6,785 bases of DNA, taken from NCBI GenBank assembly GCA_009782085.1, contig WQUN01000047.1:1-6785 (forward strand), written 5' to 3'. The notes under the pieces are model-generated. The model did no database searches. It was not told where the DNA came from and saw only the letters and a program-made list of their open reading frames with translations. Each line of letters opens with the position of its first letter. Within the stretch, counting starts at the first letter, position 1. Below are positions 1 to 5,589 of the stretch, piece by piece. The position numbers were made by a program, and so were the translations under genes. The DNA is from Bacillota bacterium. Lineage in GTDB: Bacteria; Bacillota; Clostridia; Lachnospirales; WQUN01.

Positions 1-1556
1 GCGAATATCCGCCGGTAAAACCCCAGCCCGTCCTCCCCGCCGTCCAGGGCCAGGCGCGGCTCCCAGTCCTTCACGGACGCCGGCAAAGATGAGAGCTCCG
101 CGCGCGGGATATAGGGCGGGTTCGAGACGATCAGGCCGTATTTTTCATCCGCGGAAACGCCTCGAAAATATGTCGGATCATAATGCGTATCACCCATATG
201 CCGCTCGTATAGGGATTCAAACAGGTCGGATTCGACAAATTCGATCCTGTCCGCCACTCCCAGCCTTTCGGCGTTCCTCCGCGCGGCCTCGAGCGCCCCG
301 GCCGAAACGTCGGACGCCGTGACAAAAAGATTTTCGCAGTAATACGCCAGGGAAACGCCTATACAGCCGCTTCCCGCGCACAAGTCCAGAACGCGCCGCG
401 CTCCGGTTTTTTTCACAAAGGCTACGGCTTCCTCGGCCAGGATTTCAGTCTCCGGCCTCGGGATCAGGACACGTTCGTCCACCTCGAAATCCAGGCCCAT
501 AAACTCCCGGCGTCCGGTCAGATAGGCGACGGGCGCTGAATTCAGCCTTTTTTTTATCAGGGCTTCGTAAGCGCGGACAGTGTTTTCGGCGGCGCGCTCG
601 TCTCCGTGAGACAAAACAAACTCGACCGAACGATTCGCGGCATGGGCCAAAAGAACCCGCGCGTCCAGGGCCGCGGTTGCGGGCGCTGCCGTTGACCCGG
701 CCGCGGACGCGGTTTCGGCGGCGCTCACACCGCGGACAGTGTTTTCGGCGGCGCGCTCGTCTCCGTGAGACAATACAAACTCGACCGAACGATTCGCGGC
801 ATGGGCCAAAAGAACCCTGGCGTCCAGGGCCGCGGTTGCGGGCGCTGCTGTTGACCCGGCCGCGGACGCGGTTTCGGCGGCGCTAACACCCGCCGGTCGG
901 GGATGGAACCTCGACCCTACGGCGACCGGCGCGGGCGCATCGGCGGCGGAACCTGCGGCCGAGACTTCCGCGTTGCCTCGTCCGGAAAGGCGCTCTTTCC
1001 CTCGGAACCCCGCCGGCTGGGGATGGAACCCCGCCGATCGGGGATGGAACCCCGACCCTACGGCGACCGGCGCGGGCGCATCGGCGGCGGAACCCGCGGC
1101 CGCGGCTTCCGCGCCGCCGCGTCCGGAAAGACACTCTTTCCCCCGGAACCCAGCCAGTCGGGGATGGAACCTAGCCGGTCGGGGATGGAACCTAGCCGAC
1201 CGGGGATGGAACCCAGCCTGTCGGGGATGGAACCCCGACCCTACGGCGACCGGCGCGGGCGCATTGTCGGCGGAACCCGCGGCCGCAACTTCCGCGCCGC
1301 CGCGTCCGGAAAGACACTCTTTCCCCCGGAACCCCGCCGGTCGGGGATGGAACCTAACCGACCGGGGATGGAACCCAGCCGGCCGGGGATGGAACCTAAC
1401 CGGTCGGGGATGGAACCTAGCCGGCCGGGGATGGAACCCCGACCCTACGGCGAACGGCGCGGGCGCATCGGCGGCGGAACCCGAAGCCGTGGCTTTCGCG
1501 TTGCCGCGTCCGGAAAGGCGCTCTTTCCCCCACGCCAAAAGCTCGTCAAGGCTCAT
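1..1556 (-). CDS. prmC: PrmC, release factor glutamine methyltransferase, with a ~300-residue repeat insertion; 3' end outside window
   Basis: PrmC uses S-adenosylmethionine to methylate the glutamine of the GGQ motif in release factors RF1 and RF2 in the cytoplasm. The minus frame from ATG 1556 stays open to the left edge (about 518 codons). It begins MSLDELLAWGKERLS, a typical first helix of the N-terminal domain. It then has a long repeat region (about residues 16-297) and resumes with LDARVLLAHA, YLTGRREF, IPRPETE (365-371), the SAM-binding VLDLCAGSGCIG (from 389) and the catalytic NPPY (479-482). In E. coli PrmC the NPPY Asn is near residue 183, so about 295 residues are extra, all in the loop between helices 1 and 2. 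No other in-frame ATG lies in the insert. The start overlaps the DUF1385 stop by 11 bp and has no clear Shine-Dalgarno sequence, so coupled translation is likely. The C-terminus is cut by the window. Identification is secure; activity with the insert is inferred. Confidence 0.93.
   Translation of the reverse strand, partial: MSLDELLAWGKERLSGRGNAKATASGSAADAPAPFAVGSGFHPRPARFHPRPVRFHPRPAGFHPRSVRFHPRPAGFRGKECLSGRGGAEVAAAGSADNAPAPVAVGSGFHPRQAGFHPRSARFHPRPARFHPRLAGFRGKECLSGRGGAEAAAAGSAADAPAPVAVGSGFHPRSAGFHPQPAGFRGKERLSGRGNAEVSAAGSAADAPAPVAVGSRFHPRPAGVSAAETASAAGSTAAPATAALDARVLLAHAANRSVEFVLSHGDERAAENTVRGVSAAETASAAGSTAAPATAALDARVLLAHAANRSVEFVLSHGDERAAENTVRAYEALIKKRLNSAPVAYLTGRREFMGLDFEVDERVLIPRPETEILAEEAVAFVKKTGARRVLDLCAGSGCIGVSLAYYCENLFVTASDVSAGALEAARRNAERLGVADRIEFVESDLFESLYERHMGDTHYDPTYFRGVSADEKYGLIVSNPPYIPRAELSSLPASVKDWEPRLALDGGEDGLGFYRRIF
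572..889 (-). repeat. 159-bp perfect-length tandem duplication inside prmC
   Basis: Copies are 572-730 and 731-889 and follow each other without a gap. Each encodes 53 residues, including the second helix of the PrmC N-terminal domain (DARVLLAHAANRSVEFVLSH). By eye they differ at five bases, and all five leave the protein unchanged (Val, Arg, Ala, Thr and Val codons). The copy next to the catalytic domain is the one in the ancestral position; the other is an extra helix. Confidence 0.93.
896..1530 (-). repeat. Compound repeat in prmC: four long units separated by 21-bp heptapeptide repeats
   Basis: Four long units have matching CGACCCTACGG sites at 912, 1053, 1236 and 1440, spaced 141, 183 and 204 bp apart, all multiples of 3. 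Each encodes a variant of GKERLSGRG followed by Ala/Pro-rich sequence and VGSRFHP, so each carries a copy of the native first-helix end (GKERLS). Between units lie 21-bp repeats with core GGGGATGGAACC on the plus strand, 12 cores in all, starting at 899, 1019, 1040, 1160, 1181, 1202, 1223, 1343, 1364, 1385, 1406 and 1427. In the PrmC frame they read as RFHPRPA-like heptads. Spacing differences between long units (42 and 21 bp) reflect whole heptad units. Confidence 0.92.
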
Positions 1557-3267
1557 TGTGTTCGACCGGCGCGGTATGTTCGGCAGGATCATTATTCCCG
1601 ATAAACCCGGCGTCTCCGACATGCTCAACCGCCGCGTCCATGCTTGGCCCGTCCGGCTGGTATATCTCTTTCGGCTTGCCGCTGTCCGCCGGTTTGTCGG
1701 GCTCGGCCTCCAGAACGCCGTTCATGGCCGCTATGGCCGTCTCGATCTGGCCGTCGTCCGGCTCCGCGGTGGTCATGCGCTGGACGCACATGCCCGGGAA
1801 GCTCACGATGCGCACGAAGCGGTTGTCGTTGCGCCCGGCCCAGCGGATGACCTCGTAGGAAAGCCCGGCGATCACCGGGACGAGGATCAGCCGGGAGAGT
1901 ATGCGCAGCGGGACGCTGCCCGTGCGCACGAAGAAAAACACGATCATGCTTATCAGCATGACGATCAGGAGGAAGCTCGTCCCGCAGCGCTTGTGCAGGC
2001 GGGAGCGGCCGCGGACGTTCGCCACGCAAAGCTCGTCGCCGCTCTCGTAGCAGTTGATGGTCTTGTGCTCCGCGCCGTGGTACTGGTATACGCGGCGGAT
2101 GTCCTTGGACAGCGAGATCAGGTATACGTACAGCAGGAATATCGCGATCCTTATCAGGCCCTCGATTATGCCGAGCGCCCAGGTGCTGCCGCCCAAAAGC
2201 GGCCTGAAAAAGCTCCCCAGCCAGACCGGCAGGAGCATGAATATGCCCACCGCCAGGACTATCGCAAGGGCCACGCTGACGTAGATCATGGAGTCGCCCT
2301 GTTTTTCGGCGGATTTGGGCTTGGCCGCCGCGCCGGCTTGCGCGGGTTTCGCGGGTTTCGCGGGGACGGGGCGGGCGCTTTCCTGTAAGTTGGACGGACT
2401 GTCGGCGGGACTATTTGTCGTTTTGTTGGCATGACTATCTGTCGGCACGCCGGAGTGGGCGTTAGCCGGACTGTCGGCGTGCACGCCGGAGTGGGCGTTG
2501 GCCGGACTGTCGGCGTGCACGCCGGAGTGGGCGTTGGCCGGACTATCGGCGTGCACGTCGGAGTGGGCGTTGGCCGGACTGTCGGAGTGCACGCCGGAGT
2601 GGGCGTTGACCGGACTGTCGGCGTGCACGCCGGAGTGGGCGTTGGCCGGACTGTCGGAGTGCCCGCCGGCCAGGCCGCCGGGCCGTTCGTCGGCGGATTT
2701 GGCAGTATAATCCGGCTCCGCATTCATGGTGGCGGAATTGGGCGTATCTACCGGCTCCGCCTCCATGATGCCCGCCATTTCGGCGGAGCGCGGCTGCCCG
2801 TCTGTATGAGCGTTGACAGGCCCGCCGGCGTAACCATTGGCTTGCCCGTCGGCATGACCATCTGTCGGCCTGCCGGCGTGAACATTGGCTGGCTCATCGG
2901 CGTGGGCGTTGGCCCGCCGGCCCGCCGGCCCGTTGGCTTGACCTTTGGCGGCTTTGGCCGTATCCTCCGGCTCCGTCTCCATGATGCCCGCCATTTCGGC
3001 GGAGCGCGTGATGATCTTCATCCCCGTGACGAGCGAGTCCACGAACATCACGACGCCGCGGAAAACCGGCCATTTCAGAAACGGCAGCCGCTTTTCGACC
3101 GGTTTCAGCGTCTTTTTCTCGACCTCGATTTTGCCGTCGGACGCGCGCACCGCCATGGCGTACATGCCCTCGCCGCGCATCATCACGCCCTCGATGACCG
3201 CCTGGCCGCCGATGTATTTTCGCTGTGAACCGTCTTTTTTCAAGTTGACTTTTTTCAATTTAACCAT
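1546..3267 (-). CDS. DUF1385 (YqhQ-like) membrane protein with a repeat-filled linker
   Basis: This 573-residue protein belongs to the DUF1385 family (COG3872, B. subtilis YqhQ type), whose biochemical role is unknown. The N-terminal part (1-103) has YIGGQAVIEGVMMRG (18-32) and the conserved P-x-x-RGVVMFVDSLVTG (67-82). The C-terminal part has hydrophobic segments at about 327-350, 361-386, 430-448 and 455-475, plus the signature YHGAEHKTINCYE (396-408) and SRLHKRCGTSFLL (422-434). Family members are usually a little over 300 residues. Here residues ~104-320 are an Ala/His/Asp/Ser/Pro/Gly-rich insert with 12-residue repeats, placed where relatives have a short linker before the first membrane helix. 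The start ATG at 3267 has GGAGA a few bases upstream and a good promoter behind it. prmC follows with an 11-bp overlap, the usual clostridial order. rpmE, often upstream, is not in the window. Confidence 0.92.
   Translation of the reverse strand: MVKLKKVNLKKDGSQRKYIGGQAVIEGVMMRGEGMYAMAVRASDGKIEVEKKTLKPVEKRLPFLKWPVFRGVVMFVDSLVTGMKIITRSAEMAGIMETEPEDTAKAAKGQANGPAGRRANAHADEPANVHAGRPTDGHADGQANGYAGGPVNAHTDGQPRSAEMAGIMEAEPVDTPNSATMNAEPDYTAKSADERPGGLAGGHSDSPANAHSGVHADSPVNAHSGVHSDSPANAHSDVHADSPANAHSGVHADSPANAHSGVHADSPANAHSGVPTDSHANKTTNSPADSPSNLQESARPVPAKPAKPAQAGAAAKPKSAEKQGDSMIYVSVALAIVLAVGIFMLLPVWLGSFFRPLLGGSTWALGIIEGLIRIAIFLLYVYLISLSKDIRRVYQYHGAEHKTINCYESGDELCVANVRGRSRLHKRCGTSFLLIVMLISMIVFFFVRTGSVPLRILSRLILVPVIAGLSYEVIRWAGRNDNRFVRIVSFPGMCVQRMTTAEPDDGQIETAIAAMNGVLEAEPDKPADSGKPKEIYQPDGPSMDAAVEHVGDAGFIGNNDPAEHTAPVEHNEP
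2442..2676 (-). repeat. 36-bp tandem repeats in the DUF1385 gene
   Basis: About seven units of 36 bp, with the GCAC/GCCC marker at 2445, 2481, 2517, 2553, 2589, 2625 and 2661. They encode 12-residue repeats of the type HADSPANAHSGV (residues ~203-275). Units differ by single bases. There are no unique spacers. The repeat fills the hydrophilic linker ahead of the first membrane helix. Confidence 0.93.
2744..3008 (-). repeat. 216-bp-spaced duplication of the RSAEMAGIME segment, with degenerate repeats between
   Basis: A near-identical segment of about 46 bp occurs at 2962-3008 and 2744-2790, offset exactly 216 bp (72 codons). It encodes RSAEMAGIM-E-x-EP at residues 88-100 and 160-172. The sequence between is made of degenerate 16-residue units rich in Ala, His, Asp and Gly (about residues 117-160). 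A third partial relative (NAEPDYTAKSAD, residues 182-193) follows. The native DUF1385 segment was therefore duplicated as part of the expansion. Confidence 0.85.
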
Positions 3268-3297
3268 TCTCTCCGTATCATTGTTTGCTCCGCATCA

Positions 3298-3325
3298 ATT
3301 ATAAACCTCCCGCGCAAAAAAACAA
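3298..3325 (-). promoter_or_regulatory. Promoter for the DUF1385-prmC operon
   Basis: On the minus strand, TTGTTT (3325-3320) and a perfect TATAAT (3303-3298) are separated by 16 bp. Transcription would begin near 3291, giving a leader of about 24 nt that includes the GGAGA ribosome binding site. Confidence 0.65.
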
Positions 3326-3340
3326 CAGCAAAAAGACCGT

Positions 3341-3360
3341 CCGCCTGCGAAAACAGGCGG
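3341..3360 (-). terminator. Hairpin upstream of the operon promoter, possible minus-strand terminator
   Basis: A perfect 7-bp stem, CCGCCTG (3341-3347) with CAGGCGG (3354-3360), has a 6-nt loop. On the minus strand it is followed after 4-5 bases by a T-rich stretch. It would insulate the operon from read-through out of the toxin-antitoxin cassette. The gap before the T-run makes it a less than ideal terminator. Confidence 0.45.
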
Positions 3361-3413
3361 CGGCCACGACAACGCATGAAAGTATTTCTGCATAAAATCA
3401 GAGTTCCTTTTAT

Positions 3414-3663
3414 TGTAGGGCGCGCCGACCCCGGCGCGCCGTTCCGCTCAATTGGCGCTGTTTACAATGAATATGGTTATAGTCTCAAATAGTGTTGATA
3501 CGGGCGGGCGGCAGAACGCCGCCCCTACAAAATCCTGACAATTCGCCGTTTTGACTGTAGGGGCGGCGTTCTGCCGCCCTTATAACAACGCATCAACGCT
3601 TTTTACGACTATCACCATGAATATTGTGGCAAGCTCGGCGCGCCGGGGTCGGCGCGCCCTACA
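3414..3663. repeat. 250-bp nested inverted repeat, MITE-like
   Basis: The ends are exact 27-bp inverted copies (3414-3440 and 3637-3663), each itself a hairpin (9-bp stem, 4-nt loop) headed by TGTAGGG. Inside are exact 24-bp inverted copies (3506-3529 and 3556-3579), also hairpins headed by TGTAGGG. The stretches between outer and inner pairs (about 3460-3500 and 3585-3625) also resemble each other in inverted orientation, with shared blocks such as ATGGT, ATAGTC and GTTGAT. Both symmetry centres lie near 3540. No gene and no transposase are present and no clear target duplication is visible. Confidence 0.8.
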
Positions 3664-3706
3664 TTCGTTGTGCAATTTGTATGTTATGCGTTTGTCGTGG
3701 GGGTTT

Positions 3707-3782
3707 ACGGTCGGGGATGGAACCCCGATACGGTCGGGGATGGAACCCCGATACGGTCGGGGATGGAACCCCGACCCTACGG
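3707..3782 (-). repeat. Intergenic array of three palindromic elements, same motif as the prmC insert
   Basis: GGGGATGGAACC cores start at 3713, 3736 and 3759, a 23-bp period. Each core is the loop and inner stem of a hairpin, GTCGGGG with CCCCGAC or a shorter variant. The last copy ends CCGACCCTACGG, identical to the ends of the four long units in prmC. Read on the minus strand this copy begins GTAGGG, like the other hairpin elements in the window. Confidence 0.88.
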
Positions 3783-3809
3783 AATCCGCGATTTAGTAGC
3801 TGCGGATTC
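3782..3809 (-). repeat. Hairpin downstream of the presumed toxin gene
   Basis: GAATCCGC (3782-3789) pairs with GCGGATTC (3802-3809) across a 12-nt loop. It lies about 58 bp past the toxin stop on the minus strand. No T-run follows, so a terminator role is only possible. Confidence 0.35.
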
Positions 3810-3866
3810 TATCCCGCACCGCTTAACCTGTTGACAATGGTTTCCGCACTCCGGCATATCGCCCCT

Positions 3867-4775
3867 CTATTCGTTGGCGCTCGCGTCCGCTGCTTCCCGC
3901 TTAAACAGCAGCGTCCGCATTTCGTTCTTGCTCAGCGGACGCGGGGCGGGCGGCGCGTCCGCCAGCTCCTCGTCTTTCAGTTTTTCCCATATGCCGGCCA
4001 GCCGTGTATGCTCGTTTTTGTCATATCTGGGGCTCTGCGCTATTATATCGGAAAACATGCCGAACACTATTTTGAAAGACACCCCGGTCTTGATAAGCTC
4101 GATGCTGAAAAAATCCTTCAGCATTGTCAGCGTGGGCGCGTCCTGCCCGATAATTATGTCATGTTTTAAGCTCAAAAGACGGCTTCGGTTTTGTTCCGAG
4201 CATTCGGCGGGGATTTTTTTTTCCAGATATTCGTTTCCGACATATGTCACGATCAGTTCGCCAAATAAAGTTCCTTTCCCATAGATCCAGTCCGTGTACC
4301 AACCGGTGATCAGTTCTTCTATCTCCCTGGCGCACGCGTCGCGCTCCCGGTTCACGACGCTCTCGGATATCTTTTCTTTCGCCCAGGAAACGGCCCCGAT
4401 CAGTTTCTCATACTTGCCCTTCGCGGACTCCGTCGCGATGCCCAGAATAAACAGGTAAAAAGCAAGGGCCCCGACAAAGTCGACGATATTGAACGGCATA
4501 TTGAGAATTTTATTCAGAGTCGCGACGAAGATAACTATAAATGAAATAAACACGGATATGAGCAGCAATTTGGCGCAGGAAGCCATGTGTTTTCTTTTCC
4601 CGGACGGGTATTTGTCAAAAAAACGGACGCAGACGCTTTCCTCATCGGGAATCACGCGCCGTTTTTTGAGCACGGTCAGATAATGCGGCTTAAAAACGCC
4701 AAAGTACAGGCAAAAAACGCCGGCGATAAAGAAAAGGATCGCCAGGCCGAAGTAAACATATTTTGAAGCCGTCAT
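3867..4775 (-). CDS. Unrecognised membrane protein, presumed toxin of a Panacea cassette
   Basis: I do not recognise the family. From the ATG at 4775 the product is 302 residues. It has three predicted membrane helices, at about 7-28, 69-90 and 95-113. A basic stretch (LKKRRV, then KYPSGKRKH) lies between the first two. A long soluble C-terminal part of about 185 residues is rich in charged helices and probably faces the cytoplasm. This start was chosen because it gives the ATGA overlap with the antitoxin stop (4772-4774) and places a membrane helix at the N-terminus. A longer frame to 4844 would overlap the antitoxin by 73 bp and adds an uncharacteristic leader. The tight coupling to a Panacea-domain gene argues that this is its partner, since Panacea antitoxins are known to pair with many unrelated toxins, including membrane-acting ones. 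The toxin role is inference; no catalytic motif is visible. Confidence 0.72.
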   Translation of the reverse strand: MTASKYVYFGLAILFFIAGVFCLYFGVFKPHYLTVLKKRRVIPDEESVCVRFFDKYPSGKRKHMASCAKLLLISVFISFIVIFVATLNKILNMPFNIVDFVGALAFYLFILGIATESAKGKYEKLIGAVSWAKEKISESVVNRERDACAREIEELITGWYTDWIYGKGTLFGELIVTYVGNEYLEKKIPAECSEQNRSRLLSLKHDIIIGQDAPTLTMLKDFFSIELIKTGVSFKIVFGMFSDIIAQSPRYDKNEHTRLAGIWEKLKDEELADAPPAPRPLSKNEMRTLLFKREAADASANE

Positions 4776-5353
4776 ATACAAAAGTCTCGCAGTTCGCCGG
4801 CCCGGGCAATAGGTATGGGCTTTTTCAGCTCCGTGTTTTGCCAAAGCGGCTCCTGATGGGAATAATCCGAGGTTTCCCGCGCGGAACAGCCGTCAAATTT
4901 CCTCGCCACGTCGTTCAAAACCCACAGCAGCGCCTTTGATTCGTACTCGTCGTCGCGCAGCCGGACCAACGGGACTATTTTCGTCCCGAAATCGCCGTTT
5001 TTAATCGCGATGATCTTTGACGACTCCAGCTCCTCCAGGCACTCGTCAAGCCCGTCCATCACCGGGCCGTAGTAATCCGCTATGAATTCGTTGTTCAGCA
5101 ATCTGGCGCCGTATTTCTTATAATACAAAAACTGCGCGTAAAAGAGAAGTTTATTCAGCTTGGTTTTGTAGAGCGGCCCCGGTTTGCCGCGCGGCGGTTC
5201 CCCGTTGACATAACCGGCAAAATAAGTTACCATTTCAGCGAACACCAGCATGTTTTTTTCCGGTGAATTCCCGGATTCACGCGTTTCGCTTCCTATAAGC
5301 GCAAAGTCGCTGCCCATCGGTTTTGCCGCCTTCATGTAAAGTAATTTGCCCAT
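4772..5353 (-). CDS. Panacea-domain (SocA/DUF4065) antitoxin-like protein
   Basis: This 193-residue soluble protein carries the Panacea domain, which is shared by Caulobacter SocA, phage GepA-like proteins and many toxin-antitoxin antitoxins. Visible motifs are the leading helix MLVFAEMVTYFAGYV (35-49), the hallmark TKLNKLLFYAQFLYYKKYG (64-82), ADYYGPV (92-98) and the C-terminal SDYSHQEPLWQ (162-172), which matches the family's S-x-x-(T/S)H-x-E-x-x-W pattern. No helix-turn-helix DNA-binding domain precedes it. The first 34 residues are a short, polar, unrecognised tail. The ATG at 5353 has a GAAGGGG sequence about 9 nt upstream. ATGs at 5335 and 5317 are alternatives. The gene is first in a two-gene cassette, with an ATGA overlap to a membrane protein. 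The domain is confidently assigned; the antitoxin role follows from family and context. Confidence 0.88.
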   Translation of the reverse strand: MGKLLYMKAAKPMGSDFALIGSETRESGNSPEKNMLVFAEMVTYFAGYVNGEPPRGKPGPLYKTKLNKLLFYAQFLYYKKYGARLLNNEFIADYYGPVMDGLDECLEELESSKIIAIKNGDFGTKIVPLVRLRDDEYESKALLWVLNDVARKFDGCSARETSDYSHQEPLWQNTELKKPIPIARAGELRDFCI

Positions 5354-5399
5354 ATCACACGCCCCTTCGCCGCGCCCGCATTAATGTATACGTCTTGCG

Positions 5400-5463
5400 G
5401 CGGGGTGTATGATTGGTTTCTTAGGTATTTTCTGGAATTATACACTATATTTGTACACCCCGC
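5400..5463. promoter_or_regulatory. Inverted repeat flanking the cassette promoter, possible operator
   Basis: GCGGGGTGTA (5400-5409) and TACACCCCGC (5454-5463) form a perfect 10-bp inverted repeat with a 44-bp spacer, 54 bp centre to centre. One arm overlaps the -35 box of the cassette promoter and the other lies just past the expected transcription start. The placement suggests a repressor site pair, but no DNA-binding domain is evident in the antitoxin. Confidence 0.5.
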
Positions 5464-5465
5464 AA
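5437..5465 (-). promoter_or_regulatory. Promoter for the Panacea cassette
   Basis: On the minus strand, TTGCGG (5465-5460) and a perfect TATAAT (5442-5437) are 17 bp apart. Transcription would start near 5430, leaving a leader of about 75 nt before the antitoxin ATG at 5353. Confidence 0.65.
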
Positions 5466-5536
5466 CATAAATTTGGGCAAAATGCTAAATTTATGCACTA
5501 TTTTTAAGAATAACTTGCTGATGATAATTTATGCTC

Positions 5537-5556
5537 AAAATAGTCTAAAATAGTCT
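5537..5556 (+). repeat. Two head-to-tail copies of AAAATAGTCT upstream of the FNT gene
   Basis: Exact 10-bp direct repeats, one helical turn apart, in the AT-rich control region 5464-5589. They could be a regulator site for the FNT gene. I could not place a convincing plus-strand promoter here; TTGATA at 5557 with a weak -10 near 5580 is the best guess. Confidence 0.35.
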
Positions 5557-5589
5557 TGATAAATCTTGTAAAATTGTGCCATATGCTTA

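Noticed and set aside
89..325. Short frames on both strands near the left edge
   Set aside because: They lie inside the prmC catalytic domain in other frames.
903..2388. Long plus-strand open frames rich in GMEP and RGWNP repeats (903-1604 and 973-2388)
   Set aside because: They lie antisense to prmC and the DUF1385 gene, have no family motifs, and are open only because the repeats have periods divisible by three and lack stops on both strands.
2442..2676. Possible CRISPR array because of the 36-bp period
   Set aside because: Units are contiguous with no unique spacers and are translated within a conserved gene.
2431..3228. Plus-strand frame with VGVHAGVGVGRT repeats and other frames over the same array
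   Set aside because: Antisense shadows of the 36-bp repeats in the DUF1385 gene, which has conserved domains on both sides in the minus frame.
3551..3796. Small plus-strand frames across the intergenic repeats (3551-3796 and the start of 3624-4169)
   Set aside because: They run through palindromic repeats and into the antisense of the toxin gene, with no ribosome binding site or conserved motif.
4776..4844. Longer start for the presumed toxin at 4844
   Set aside because: It would overlap the antitoxin by 73 bp; the ATG at 4775 gives the ATGA overlap and a sensible membrane N-terminus.
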